Source: an uncultured Acidobacteriia bacterium | GTDB taxonomy: Bacteria > Acidobacteriota > Terriglobia > Bryobacterales > Bryobacteraceae | Reading direction: 5' to 3' | DNA length: 64,000 nt | Assembly: GCA_903929755.1 (NCBI GenBank) | Contig: CAIYVZ010000127.1 | Coordinates: 1-64,000 of the forward strand | In this document: one piece after another, positions 15,161 to 23,571 of the stretch | How positions within the stretch are numbered: the stretch's first letter is position 1 | Layout of the letters: the number at the start of each line of letters is the position of its first letter | Notes under the pieces: model-generated | Database searches by the model: none | The model's input: the letters and a program-made list of their open reading frames with translations, nothing else | What the model was told of the DNA's origin: nothing | Program-made: the position numbers and the translations under genes

Positions 15161-16383
15161 TACCGGTTGAAGCCGCGAATCCGCCACAGCGGTTTTGCAA
15201 CCTCATCCGGCTCCATCTCAAACTTCTCCTCGGTCTTCGCCGCGTCGTAGCCTCGCCAAACCCACCGCAGTTCGGCAGGCGCCTCCACCTGTCCCCCCAG
15301 CCGCGTATGCGTCCCGTTCCCAAAGCTGAAGTGGAAATCATACCCCTGCCGTTTCAGCGAATTCGCCATCTGAATGTTTTGCAGAGGCCAGCTTCCATGC
15401 TCATTCTCCAGATCCTCTGACCCATCCTGCAGCCACACCCGAATATTTCGCTTCGCTTCCTTGCGGATCTTGTTCGGATACGATTGGCCGCCATCCAACG
15501 TGTTCGGCTTCCACTGAATACTGGTAAAACTCCCAATCCTGGAGACCACGCGGGCAAACTGCTCCGGCTGGAACCAGGCCGCATTGAAGGCGCAAATCGC
15601 CCCCGAAGACTCCCCAATAATTGCCCGGCTGTACCCGTCCTTCCGGATGCTGTACTTAGCGGAAACCTCGGCCAGAATCTCATCGCGCAGGAACCGGGGA
15701 TAGGTGTCGTTCACCGTGTCATACTCCACGCTGCGCATGGCTTTCCCATCCACCATGCCGGGCGAAATAAACACATGCACAATGACTGGAATCTGCTTCT
15801 TCGCGGTCAGATTATCGATGACATTCAGCGTGTGCGAGGCCGCCGCGCGGTCCACATTCACCTCGCCATCCTGCCAGACCATCAAAGCCGCCGGAGAGGC
15901 CGCACTATACCCCGCCGCCGTATAAACCCAGTAATTCGAAGCCATGCCGGGATAGATCCTGCTCTGGTGGACCAGCTTCGCGGTTAGCTGCCCCTCGGGC
16001 ACGCCAGCGCGTTGCAGCGCATCTTCCGGCCACGCAGGCACGTCCGTCTTGCCACCGAAAGGCTTCCCGTCCACTGCGTAAGCAAAGTTATGCGTCCGGC
16101 CAGTTTCCACGGTCGCGAGCGCGTAATAAACATCGCCAGCCTTCACCATGGCCGGACCGGCTTTCTCATTGATCAAGAGCTTCGGCGCGCCCGACGCCTT
16201 CGTCGCAAACAAAAGCTTGCCGCCGTCGGTAATTACCGCCGAGCCTTTCGCCAGATCCGCCTCTTTCACCTCCGCTAAAATCGCAGCGCGAATCGCGTCG
16301 GGACTTCCATGACTTTCAATGAGGCGAATCGCCTCGGAAGCCTGGGCAGACAGGCAAACAGCAAGCAGTAGCAGGATGCGCAT
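15160..16383 (-). CDS. Secreted esterase (enterochelin-esterase / esterase D type)
   Basis: The 407-residue protein has a cleavable signal (MRILLLLAVCLSAQA). The N-terminal third is a beta-sandwich with YALATVETGRTHNFAYAVDG. The C-terminal two thirds is an alpha/beta hydrolase of the putative esterase family, with nucleophile elbow GESSGAICAF, an acid residue in LQDGSEDLEN and His in GNGTHTRLGG. The Met-rich start is separated from the upstream subtilase gene by 105 bases that contain the inverted repeat at 16422-16437. The likely role is deacylation of sugars or siderophore-like esters in the periplasm. Confidence 0.85.
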   Translation of the reverse strand: MRILLLLAVCLSAQASEAIRLIESHGSPDAIRAAILAEVKEADLAKGSAVITDGGKLLFATKASGAPKLLINEKAGPAMVKAGDVYYALATVETGRTHNFAYAVDGKPFGGKTDVPAWPEDALQRAGVPEGQLTAKLVHQSRIYPGMASNYWVYTAAGYSAASPAALMVWQDGEVNVDRAAASHTLNVIDNLTAKKQIPVIVHVFISPGMVDGKAMRSVEYDTVNDTYPRFLRDEILAEVSAKYSIRKDGYSRAIIGESSGAICAFNAAWFQPEQFARVVSRIGSFTSIQWKPNTLDGGQSYPNKIRKEAKRNIRVWLQDGSEDLENEHGSWPLQNIQMANSLKRQGYDFHFSFGNGTHTRLGGQVEAPAELRWVWRGYDAAKTEEKFEMEPDEVAKPLWRIRGFNR

Positions 16384-16421
16384 ATATCGCCGCTAGTTTA
16401 CTGTATCGGGATGCGCAAGGC

Positions 16422-16437
16422 CTGTTTCGAGAAACAG
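16422..16437. promoter_or_regulatory. Operator-like inverted repeat upstream of the esterase gene
   Basis: CTGTTTCGAGAAACAG has perfect 7-base arms around a 2-base centre. It lies 39-54 bases before the esterase start codon (minus strand), in the only non-coding stretch between the subtilase and the esterase, so it could bind a dimeric repressor. It is flanked by two copies of TTACTGTATCG(G/A)GAT, at 16398-16412 and 16489-16503; the second forms the last codons of the subtilase gene. There is no U-tract, so it is not an intrinsic terminator. Confidence 0.4.
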
Positions 16438-16488
16438 TGGCATGCGGGCGCTGGGGTGTGCGCGAACAATCCGGGCAGTAAGGGCGGG

Positions 16489-19400
16489 TTACTGTATCGA
16501 GATACTCGACGCTTTACTGGTTACGCCGCCAATTGTCACGCTGACCGGTTTCGTGCCCGCGCCCACGTTGGGTACCGTCACATTGATCTGATAAAGCCCC
16601 ACCACCGTCGGCGTCAAACCACTAAACAGCACGGGCGCATTCTGGCCGCCGATAGTCACCACCGCAGTCGCCGTGGTTTCGGCCAGTGGCCCGGAAGGCG
16701 AAGGTTCACCCGTCGCCGGCTGATTCGTCACCGGCCCCAGGCCGTTGCAGTAAATCTGGATATTGCGACCCTGCTTTGCCGGGTTCCCCGGGCCAATCAA
16801 AGCAAACGCCTCATCCCGGGCCGCTACAAAACTCGTGCCGCCTGTCTGGTACTCAAACAACCCCGGCGCATAGGGCGTCAGAGGCACTGAATAAAGCGGC
16901 GTGGAACTGCTCTGCACCGAAACCTTCATCCGCGCCGACCCAGAAACGGGCATCTCCCACGGAACCTGCACATTCACCTGACCCGGCGTCACAAAATGCA
17001 GTCTCCCTGGGAAACTGAGCGCTCCGGTATCGAAGCTGACACTCACGCCGGTCATCGACACCGGGAGGACCGCCGTATTCACAACCTGAACTGCGGGAGC
17101 CAAATCGCTGCCGTAAATCGCGATGTAAGACCCCGGTGCCACCGCCGCGCCTGACGTAAAGCTGGCCGCCTCCACCACGCCGCCCGGCAGAATTACCGGA
17201 GCCTTGCGCCCTGTTATGCTGAACGCCGTAGAGAGCCCGGCGGAGGTCGCGATAAATGTATTGATTCCCGGGTCCGGCCCCAGCGCCACCCCAGCTCCCG
17301 CTAAACCGTAGACATCCGTGGTGGTGTCCACGTTCCGCAGTGCCCCGCCACCGGCCACCGCTAAAAATCGAATGGGCGCATTGGCCACCGCGATGCCATA
17401 GCGGTCCAGCACTTCCGCTACAACCACTCCGATTGACGAACTCTGCCCCGCATTGCCATCGTCCCCGTCGCCCAGCAGCGGGATCATGTTCCACGGAATG
17501 CCGTCGCCCGCGACATAAATGTAGGGAATCCGGAACGGAGTCGCCGAGCCCTGCACTGTTATGGCGCCTTCATAAACGCCAGGCGCCGGAAGACTGCCCG
17601 TCATGGTCAGATTCACCGTCAAAGCTTGCCCGGGGGCCAGACTCGCAGCGGCGCGATCCAGCGCCACCTTTGCCAGCGCATCGGTCTGGTTTTGCCGCAC
17701 CCCGAACGTCAGATTCAGCGTGCTCTTACCTGTATTCGTCAGTTGAACAGCCTGCCCCAGGGGCAACGTGGTAACCGCGCTGAGGCTGCCGAAAGAAACA
17801 CTCGCCGGAACCGCCGTCAGGTTCGCCGCCAGCGCGTTCGCCGCATTGGCCCGGCCCGCCCCGGCGGACAGCAGTGAGGCTGCCGTACCGTTCGATTCCG
17901 AAACATCCCCTGTAGCCGTATTTACGATTGCCGATCTGATTTGCGCCGAACTCAGAGCAGGATTCGCCTGCTTCACCAGCGCAGCGATCCCTGCCACCAG
18001 CGGCGCGGCAAAGCTTGTTCCCTGCGCCACGGTGTAACCGAACGACGCAAACAGAGACCCGTTCGGATCATACGTCTGCGCCCCCAGATAGATGTCGGTA
18101 CCGGGTGCCACGACATCCGGCTTCAGGCCCCCGCTATTCAGGGTCGGCCCCCGTGAACTGAAACTCGCCATCTGGTTCCCGGTGGAGACATCAAAGGGCT
18201 GCAAGCCCGAACTCATCGCGGCCGTGGCACTGGTCTGACCCTGTAAATACGCCCGGATCGCCTGGCCATCGTCATAGCCGACAAACGCGGCGGGCACCGT
18301 AGTGGCACCGTTCAACCCGCCCGGTGTCAACACCGAGTTATCCCCCGGAACGTTGATGATAATTGCCCCGGTTGCACCCGCTGCTGTCAGGTTCTGCACC
18401 TTCACCACAAACGTACAGGTTCCCCGGTCCACCAGGGCGTAGGTTCCTGCCAGGGACCCGGCGGGCAGGGGATTGCAGGCCTGCGAATCCCCTTGCGCGG
18501 AGGCATCGCCCAGAGGTACGGCCGTCGCCCCGGGTGTGGGACCGGACCCCAAAAGCGAATGAAAACTTCCCAGGCCGGGCACGTTCAGGCCATTCGACCA
18601 GTTATGCGAATTGGTGATCGCGCCCACCGCGATAGCCCAAGGAGAATCCGCCGGGGTCGTCATGGAACCCCACGTGGGTTGTACGGACGTGCCACTCAAG
18701 CCCTCGTTGCCCGCCGCCACCACCACGACCATGCCGCCGGTAACGGCGTTTTTCACCGCGGACGCAAAGGGATCGCACGGTTTGCCTGCTGTGTAGTTAC
18801 AAATCGCCCCGGAATCTTCCGGGCCTGAAAACGCCGGAGCTCCCAGCGACAGTACGGCAACGTCCATGCCGTCGGCGAAAGCATCCTCGAGCGCTGCCAC
18901 CACGGCGTCGGCGGACGTAGAATCATTCACGCCTGGTGACCCAAATACCTTGTAACTACCGAGCCACGCTTTTGGGGCCACACCGGTAATCGTGGCCGCA
19001 GGCCCCGTATTCCGCACGCCCGCTGCCGCCATTGCCACAGCCGTCCCATGGCCCACTCTGTCGCGCGGTGAGTAGTCATCGGGACGAGAGTTCAGGGCCG
19101 GAATCGCACCCGTCCCCGCTGCCACATAGGGCACATAACTCCGAGCCACAATCACCTTGCTGTTCGTGAACTGTTTGCAATCCAGCGGAACCAGGGGCAG
19201 CTTCGCAATGCTGCAAGCCGGGTAATTCGCGGGAGCTTTCATGGCCGGGTCCTGAAACGCCGCATGGGTTACTTCAATCCCCGAATCGATTACGGCTATT
19301 CGAGTCCCTGTACCGGCATTCGTCTGGCCCCCGAACGCATTCCATGCCGCCGGGACATTCAACAACTCCACCGCCCGGTCCAGCATCATGTGGAGCGCGG

Positions 19401-19683
19401 GCATGCGGGCCACATAGCGGACCCCGGGAATACTCTCCAGGAGGAGAGGCGAGATGCCGTCGGTCTCCACAAAGATTGCGTTCAGCAGCGTGTGGGATTC
19501 CCCGGTGACGCGAGCGCCGCGGGCCTGCAGACTATTCCGGACCGGCAGATGCGCAGCCAAAACGGCGGCGCGATTGCCCGCGCGCCCCGCCGGAGCGTCG
19601 TTCAGGATGACGGCATAACGACTCAGGTCCCGCCCGTAGCAGGTTACGACCAGGAGTAACGGGAGCAGAGGACGGTGACTCAC
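16489..19683 (-). CDS. Secreted subtilisin-family (S8) protease with TIGR03437-type C-terminus
   Basis: This is a 1064-residue protein with a signal peptide, an I9-like propeptide and an S8 catalytic domain. The triad is Asp133 (AVIDSGIEVTH), His212 (GHGTAVAMA) and Ser557 (GTSFAAPLVAGIAAL); Asn326 is the oxyanion residue. A PA domain is inserted at about 395-490. Fn3-like and Ig-like beta domains follow, and the last 230 residues form the Solibacter C-terminal domain (SYIAIYGSDLAP, FVTPGQVNVQVPWE, GLYQINVTVP). The start is GTG at 19683-19681, overlapping the stop of the upstream CPBP protease gene by 4 bases (GTGA), so the two proteases are coupled. Confidence 0.93.
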   Translation of the reverse strand: MSHRPLLPLLLVVTCYGRDLSRYAVILNDAPAGRAGNRAAVLAAHLPVRNSLQARGARVTGESHTLLNAIFVETDGISPLLLESIPGVRYVARMPALHMMLDRAVELLNVPAAWNAFGGQTNAGTGTRIAVIDSGIEVTHAAFQDPAMKAPANYPACSIAKLPLVPLDCKQFTNSKVIVARSYVPYVAAGTGAIPALNSRPDDYSPRDRVGHGTAVAMAAAGVRNTGPAATITGVAPKAWLGSYKVFGSPGVNDSTSADAVVAALEDAFADGMDVAVLSLGAPAFSGPEDSGAICNYTAGKPCDPFASAVKNAVTGGMVVVVAAGNEGLSGTSVQPTWGSMTTPADSPWAIAVGAITNSHNWSNGLNVPGLGSFHSLLGSGPTPGATAVPLGDASAQGDSQACNPLPAGSLAGTYALVDRGTCTFVVKVQNLTAAGATGAIIINVPGDNSVLTPGGLNGATTVPAAFVGYDDGQAIRAYLQGQTSATAAMSSGLQPFDVSTGNQMASFSSRGPTLNSGGLKPDVVAPGTDIYLGAQTYDPNGSLFASFGYTVAQGTSFAAPLVAGIAALVKQANPALSSAQIRSAIVNTATGDVSESNGTAASLLSAGAGRANAANALAANLTAVPASVSFGSLSAVTTLPLGQAVQLTNTGKSTLNLTFGVRQNQTDALAKVALDRAAASLAPGQALTVNLTMTGSLPAPGVYEGAITVQGSATPFRIPYIYVAGDGIPWNMIPLLGDGDDGNAGQSSSIGVVVAEVLDRYGIAVANAPIRFLAVAGGGALRNVDTTTDVYGLAGAGVALGPDPGINTFIATSAGLSTAFSITGRKAPVILPGGVVEAASFTSGAAVAPGSYIAIYGSDLAPAVQVVNTAVLPVSMTGVSVSFDTGALSFPGRLHFVTPGQVNVQVPWEMPVSGSARMKVSVQSSSTPLYSVPLTPYAPGLFEYQTGGTSFVAARDEAFALIGPGNPAKQGRNIQIYCNGLGPVTNQPATGEPSPSGPLAETTATAVVTIGGQNAPVLFSGLTPTVVGLYQINVTVPNVGAGTKPVSVTIGGVTSKASSISIQ

Positions 19684-20654
19684 TGGAAAAATACCCGATA
19701 GAGCGTGGCGCCCAGCGCATGAGTCACCATGCTCGTCGGCACACTGCGTTTTTCACGCCAGGCCAGACCGCAAAATACCCCGAAGATAGTCGCCACAATC
19801 ACAAACCTCCAGTTGGGAAACGCCCCATGAAACCACAAATGCGCACTGCCGAACAGGCCTGATGTGACGAGCAGCCCCGCGATTCGGTTCCCCATTCCAG
19901 CCTCCAGCCAGTTCTGCAGCATGCCCCGAAAGAAGAACTCCTCGGACAGGGCCACTACCCAAAGAATGCCGAGGAACTGAGGGATCATAGTCCAGTAGTT
20001 CGGGTGCGCGCGCGGCAGCCACAATCCGGTAGCCCAGAGCGCGGGCAGCACGGCGGGCAGCATCAGCAGGAACCACTTCCCACCGGCGATCCACTCCGAG
20101 ACGGCGGGAACGAAGACGTACTGGGCACGGGTGCCGCCGCGCATCCCGATAACGGCTACAGCCGCCGTCCGAATCATCATTAAGTGGCCCAGAATTCCCA
20201 GAGGAGTTTTCGGGATGGCGGACAGATAGATGTGATCGAAAACCTTCGAAAGCAGCACCGCGGCCAGCAAGACTACATACAGAACGTCCAGCCAGGTCTT
20301 CTTCGGCAGTATCTGGTACCAGAACGAAAGCAGCGCCGCTACCACCAGCAACATGCCAAACCCGGCAAGGGTGAACAAGCCGGAGGGAATGCTGTAGAGC
20401 AGGTAGGGTGCCAGGCAGGTGGCAAACAGAATTGTCGGCCGCCGAAGCCACGCAGGTGGTGCCCCGGCCATCACGTAAAACGGCAGTTCGGCCGCAAAAG
20501 CCAGGGCCACGGGCAAGGCCAGCAGCAGGGGGATGTGCTTCAGCTGTGCGTATACGCCCGCCGCGATAATCATGAGAGCCCAGCCAATGCCGAAAGCTCG
20601 CCAGGGAAGCCCCTGTTCAACAACCCGATCTTCAGCGGCCATCGCACCCCTCAC
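19680..20654 (-). CDS. CPBP-family intramembrane metalloprotease
   Basis: The 324-residue protein has about eight membrane segments. The abortive-infection/CAAX-prenyl-protease motifs are complete: Glu238, Glu239 and Arg243 in SEEFFFRG, His272 in GSAHLWFHG and the final His312 in VTHALGATL. The enzyme cleaves within or next to the membrane; bacterial members process peptides or take part in bacteriocin immunity and stress responses. It is translated ahead of, and coupled to, the subtilase. Met5 is an alternative start. Confidence 0.9.
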   Translation of the reverse strand: MRGAMAAEDRVVEQGLPWRAFGIGWALMIIAAGVYAQLKHIPLLLALPVALAFAAELPFYVMAGAPPAWLRRPTILFATCLAPYLLYSIPSGLFTLAGFGMLLVVAALLSFWYQILPKKTWLDVLYVVLLAAVLLSKVFDHIYLSAIPKTPLGILGHLMMIRTAAVAVIGMRGGTRAQYVFVPAVSEWIAGGKWFLLMLPAVLPALWATGLWLPRAHPNYWTMIPQFLGILWVVALSEEFFFRGMLQNWLEAGMGNRIAGLLVTSGLFGSAHLWFHGAFPNWRFVIVATIFGVFCGLAWREKRSVPTSMVTHALGATLYRVFFQ

Positions 20655-20706
20655 GCAAAACGGCGGCCAGCATCACGCTGACCGCCATCACAAAAGTTCA
20701 TCGCTA

Positions 20707-20940
20707 CTAAAATTTCGGAGCTGGAGGAGGCAGTTCGCGCGCCACTACCGCATCCGAAAACCCGGCTGCGCGGTGTGCGCCGTCGCAGAACGGCTTGTTC
20801 TGGGACATGCCACAGCGGCACAGGCCGATCGCCGCCCGTCCACCGAGACCGAACACGGCACCCGTGGGATCGCAGATTTCGAAATCTCCCTCAACCTTGA
20901 TGGACCCATTGCTGTTAACTGTTAATTTTGTCGATGCCAT
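20707..20940 (-). CDS. CDGSH-type iron-sulfur protein
   Basis: The 77-residue protein has one CDGSH iron-sulfur cluster site: Cys41, Cys43, Cys52 and His56 in LCRCGMSQNKPFCDGAH, which gives the 3-Cys/1-His [2Fe-2S] ligation of the mitoNEET family. It has no membrane anchor or signal, so it is a soluble cytoplasmic redox or cluster-transfer protein. The N-terminal half (VNSNGSIKVEGDFEICDPTG) is the usual small beta unit of bacterial single-CDGSH proteins. It lies between the CPBP gene and the His-rich membrane pair, all on the minus strand. Confidence 0.92.
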   Translation of the reverse strand: MASTKLTVNSNGSIKVEGDFEICDPTGAVFGLGGRAAIGLCRCGMSQNKPFCDGAHRAAGFSDAVVARELPPPAPKF

Positions 20941-21031
20941 TACTTGAGGATACCGCGTCTGCCGGGTTCCCCATTTATGAGGGATGCTGCCAAGGCACCC
21001 CAGCCGTTACGTCGGAAGTTTACTCCCAACC

Positions 21032-22438
21032 CTACGGCGTTACCGAAAGCCCGAACGCTCCTGTTTCCACTCGTCCACCGCGCCGCATCTGAACGAAGAT
21101 CCGATATCGTCCGGGTGTCGGCACGCCATACGGGAAGCTCACCTCCGGCCCCACTTCCGCCTGGTGCATCGCCATCATCGCTTCCGGTGAAGCCACCGCC
21201 ACAGACGCCATCGATACCGACCCCGTCGGGTGAACATGGGCGAATACTGACCCGTCTTCCTTTACAAACTCCGCATGTCCGCCCATCCCCATGTAGGGTT
21301 CCAGCGCGGCTTCTTTTCCGTCCGGCCCGAGGATCGCGAAGGCGAAATTGTTCACCAGGCGAGCTTTTACTGGCCCGGGTACCCGCATCACCATCCGGTA
21401 GCCACTGGCAAGCGCGAAGCTGTCGGTAGCGGTGGGAGTCGCCCCGCCTGCATCGTCGCCTTCGAGCGGCGTGCCGGTCGTAACGGGCAGCGCAATTTCA
21501 CCCACCGCCGTCTCCGCCAAACCGGTTTCGTGAACAATATCGCCATATAACCGGTACGTTCCGGCAGGCAGCGAGGGCAGGGAAGTATCAAAAACGCCCG
21601 TTGCGCGCTGTTCCGGATGCAGATGGAACACGTAGTCCAGCTGCGGCCAGCGAATCAGGAACAGATGCATCAGGTGGCCATGGTCCGGCACCAAGTCATC
21701 CAGCTTCCGAAGCTCCATCCAGCCCGGATCCTTCAACTGCACTTCCAGCCCGGCGCTGCTCAAACTCCCGGTGAGCGACAGGGGTTTGTAGAGGTTCCGC
21801 GAATAGCTCTTCGCATCATCCGCCCACCAGCTTTTTCCAAACCAAAGCGCGCCAACGATTATCGCCGCAGCTACCGCCATCTTCACCACGGTTTTCGCCG
21901 GCCAACCGCGAACCACAACGCCGGGTTCTACCTTGGCCTCGCGCATGGAGGCTCCCACAATCGACACCAGCCCCACCGCCAGGAAGACCATCATGCCCAG
22001 CAGGAAGTAACTCATGCCCTGCTGCATCGGCTGCGTCTTCAGCGCCAGCGCGGGCACCGGAACGCGAAGCTCTCCCTCGCCCGCCGCGCCGGAAACGTGG
22101 ATTCGGACTTCCCATGCCCCATAGCGCATCAGCCAAAGCGCGCCCTGGTAGTATTTTGGATCGGAAGCGGATGGTTCCGCCAAATCGGCCACCGGAGGGT
22201 GTTTCGCCCCTTCGCCGGTCATCGGCGTCGGCGTCAGTTCCACCTTCGAAACCTCACCACCCAACACCCGCACTTCAATTCGGGCCACCCCTGGAATCAC
22301 ATCCGGAGGCCGGATCGCGACCAGCAGAGGATACGGTCCCGCCTTGCCCTGAAAGAAAACGTCCGGGCTCCCCACGTGCGCACACGCCAGCCCTGCGAGC
22401 AAAAGCAGCGCGAAGCCGCACTGTTTAACGGCGGACAT
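21032..22438 (-). CDS. His/Met-rich membrane-anchored periplasmic protein of unknown function
   Basis: This is a 468-residue protein. After a signal peptide (1-20) comes a FixH-like beta domain, then two membrane segments (about 146-167 and 184-203) and a large C-terminal periplasmic part. That part contains two similar His clusters: PDHGHLMHLFLIR with YVFHLHPEQ (about 250-277), and YMGMGGHAEFVKEDG with VFAHVHPTG (about 375-396), followed by a Met-rich EAMMAMHQ. The repeated GH..(H)..HxHP spacing looks like two metal, probably copper, sites. It overlaps the next upstream gene by 14 bases. I cannot name the family, and a copper role is inference. Confidence 0.72.
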   Translation of the reverse strand: MSAVKQCGFALLLLAGLACAHVGSPDVFFQGKAGPYPLLVAIRPPDVIPGVARIEVRVLGGEVSKVELTPTPMTGEGAKHPPVADLAEPSASDPKYYQGALWLMRYGAWEVRIHVSGAAGEGELRVPVPALALKTQPMQQGMSYFLLGMMVFLAVGLVSIVGASMREAKVEPGVVVRGWPAKTVVKMAVAAAIIVGALWFGKSWWADDAKSYSRNLYKPLSLTGSLSSAGLEVQLKDPGWMELRKLDDLVPDHGHLMHLFLIRWPQLDYVFHLHPEQRATGVFDTSLPSLPAGTYRLYGDIVHETGLAETAVGEIALPVTTGTPLEGDDAGGATPTATDSFALASGYRMVMRVPGPVKARLVNNFAFAILGPDGKEAALEPYMGMGGHAEFVKEDGSVFAHVHPTGSVSMASVAVASPEAMMAMHQAEVGPEVSFPYGVPTPGRYRIFVQMRRGGRVETGAFGLSVTP

Positions 22439-23564
22439 GGCTCATCCACTCACCCCGAACCAGCCCCAGCCAGCTACCCGCGAACCCACACGCCAGCGCA
22501 CCCGCCATCCCCGTCACAAATTCAGCCGTAGTCTTCTCATAACGGATGAAACGGTAGGTAGCCGCGTAACCCTTCGGCCCCGCAAAGTATTCCAGGTAAT
22601 GGCTCCCGAAGACCCAGTTCCGGGCCCCTTCTGACTGCAGAAACGTAGCGAAAGGCCACTCCACCACCAGCAAAGCAGCCAGAAAACACGACCCCATAAC
22701 CAGAGCCTGCCGCCAGTTCGGCCATCTCGTAATCCTTGGTCGCAGCCAATCCATCGCCAGCGCCGGAACAATCAGCAGCAACGGAAAACCGTTCGGGATA
22801 AACTGCGTCACCTCATGCAGCACCGGCCCCAGCTTCGGCTGCGCGGGAAACAAAGGCAGAATCCACTCCATCGCGAGGACGAAAACGGTATACATGCCGG
22901 CCACCGCTGTACTCCCCCACTTCATCCGCGTGGCCCGGGGAGCCATCGCCAGCGTTACCGGAGCCAGCAGCGCAATAATCCGGTAGGCAATCGCCGAATG
23001 CAGGAAAATGCGCCCCGTAAACTCCAGCACCAACACCATCGCGGCAATCAGCACCATGGACGCCACATAGGCAAACATCATCCGCAGCCGCGCCTTCACC
23101 TTCGGTTCCGTTTCGCGATTCATCTGCGAAGCCACCAGCACCATCGTGCCCAGCTCCACACCAAAAATTCCAATCGCCAGCACCGCATGCGGAGGACTCA
23201 GAATCCGCACATCCAGCCCGTACGCCGAATGCCACCAGTCATCAAACGGCGCGGAAGTGATCATCGTGAAACCACCCCACGCCGTGATAAAGGCGCCCAG
23301 CGGGCCACGAAAACCCAGAACCTGCACCGACGCAGCCCGGGCCACCACCGCCCGCGCCGATTTCCGCGCAAACGTGGTCCAAAGAATCAGGTACCCGCAG
23401 GTAATCCCGGCAATCACGCCACAGAGCTGAATAGCCAAATGGGCGGGAGTCCAGAAGGTATCCCGCCCAATTGATTTATGCCACGAAATGTCCCAGTGGA
23501 TCCCGATCATCGCCGACGTTACGCCCGCTACCGCGAGCCAGACGAACCACGGGATCCCCAGCAT
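22425..23564 (-). CDS. Polytopic membrane protein, partner of the His-rich protein
   Basis: The 379-residue protein has about nine to ten membrane segments from the first residues (IPWFVWLAVAGVTSAMIGIH). The second segment ends in a charged His/Trp motif, HWDISWHKSIGRDTFWTPAH, a conserved-looking site that could bind haem or a metal; more His sit at LEYFAGP-proximal loops and in FDDWWHSAYGLDV. Its 3' end overlaps the His-rich periplasmic protein by 14 bases, so the two are probably made together. It lies 7 bases downstream of ilvD. I do not recognise the family. Confidence 0.7.
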   Translation of the reverse strand: MLGIPWFVWLAVAGVTSAMIGIHWDISWHKSIGRDTFWTPAHLAIQLCGVIAGITCGYLILWTTFARKSARAVVARAASVQVLGFRGPLGAFITAWGGFTMITSAPFDDWWHSAYGLDVRILSPPHAVLAIGIFGVELGTMVLVASQMNRETEPKVKARLRMMFAYVASMVLIAAMVLVLEFTGRIFLHSAIAYRIIALLAPVTLAMAPRATRMKWGSTAVAGMYTVFVLAMEWILPLFPAQPKLGPVLHEVTQFIPNGFPLLLIVPALAMDWLRPRITRWPNWRQALVMGSCFLAALLVVEWPFATFLQSEGARNWVFGSHYLEYFAGPKGYAATYRFIRYEKTTAEFVTGMAGALACGFAGSWLGLVRGEWMSHVRR

Positions 23565-23571
23565 GTTTGCG

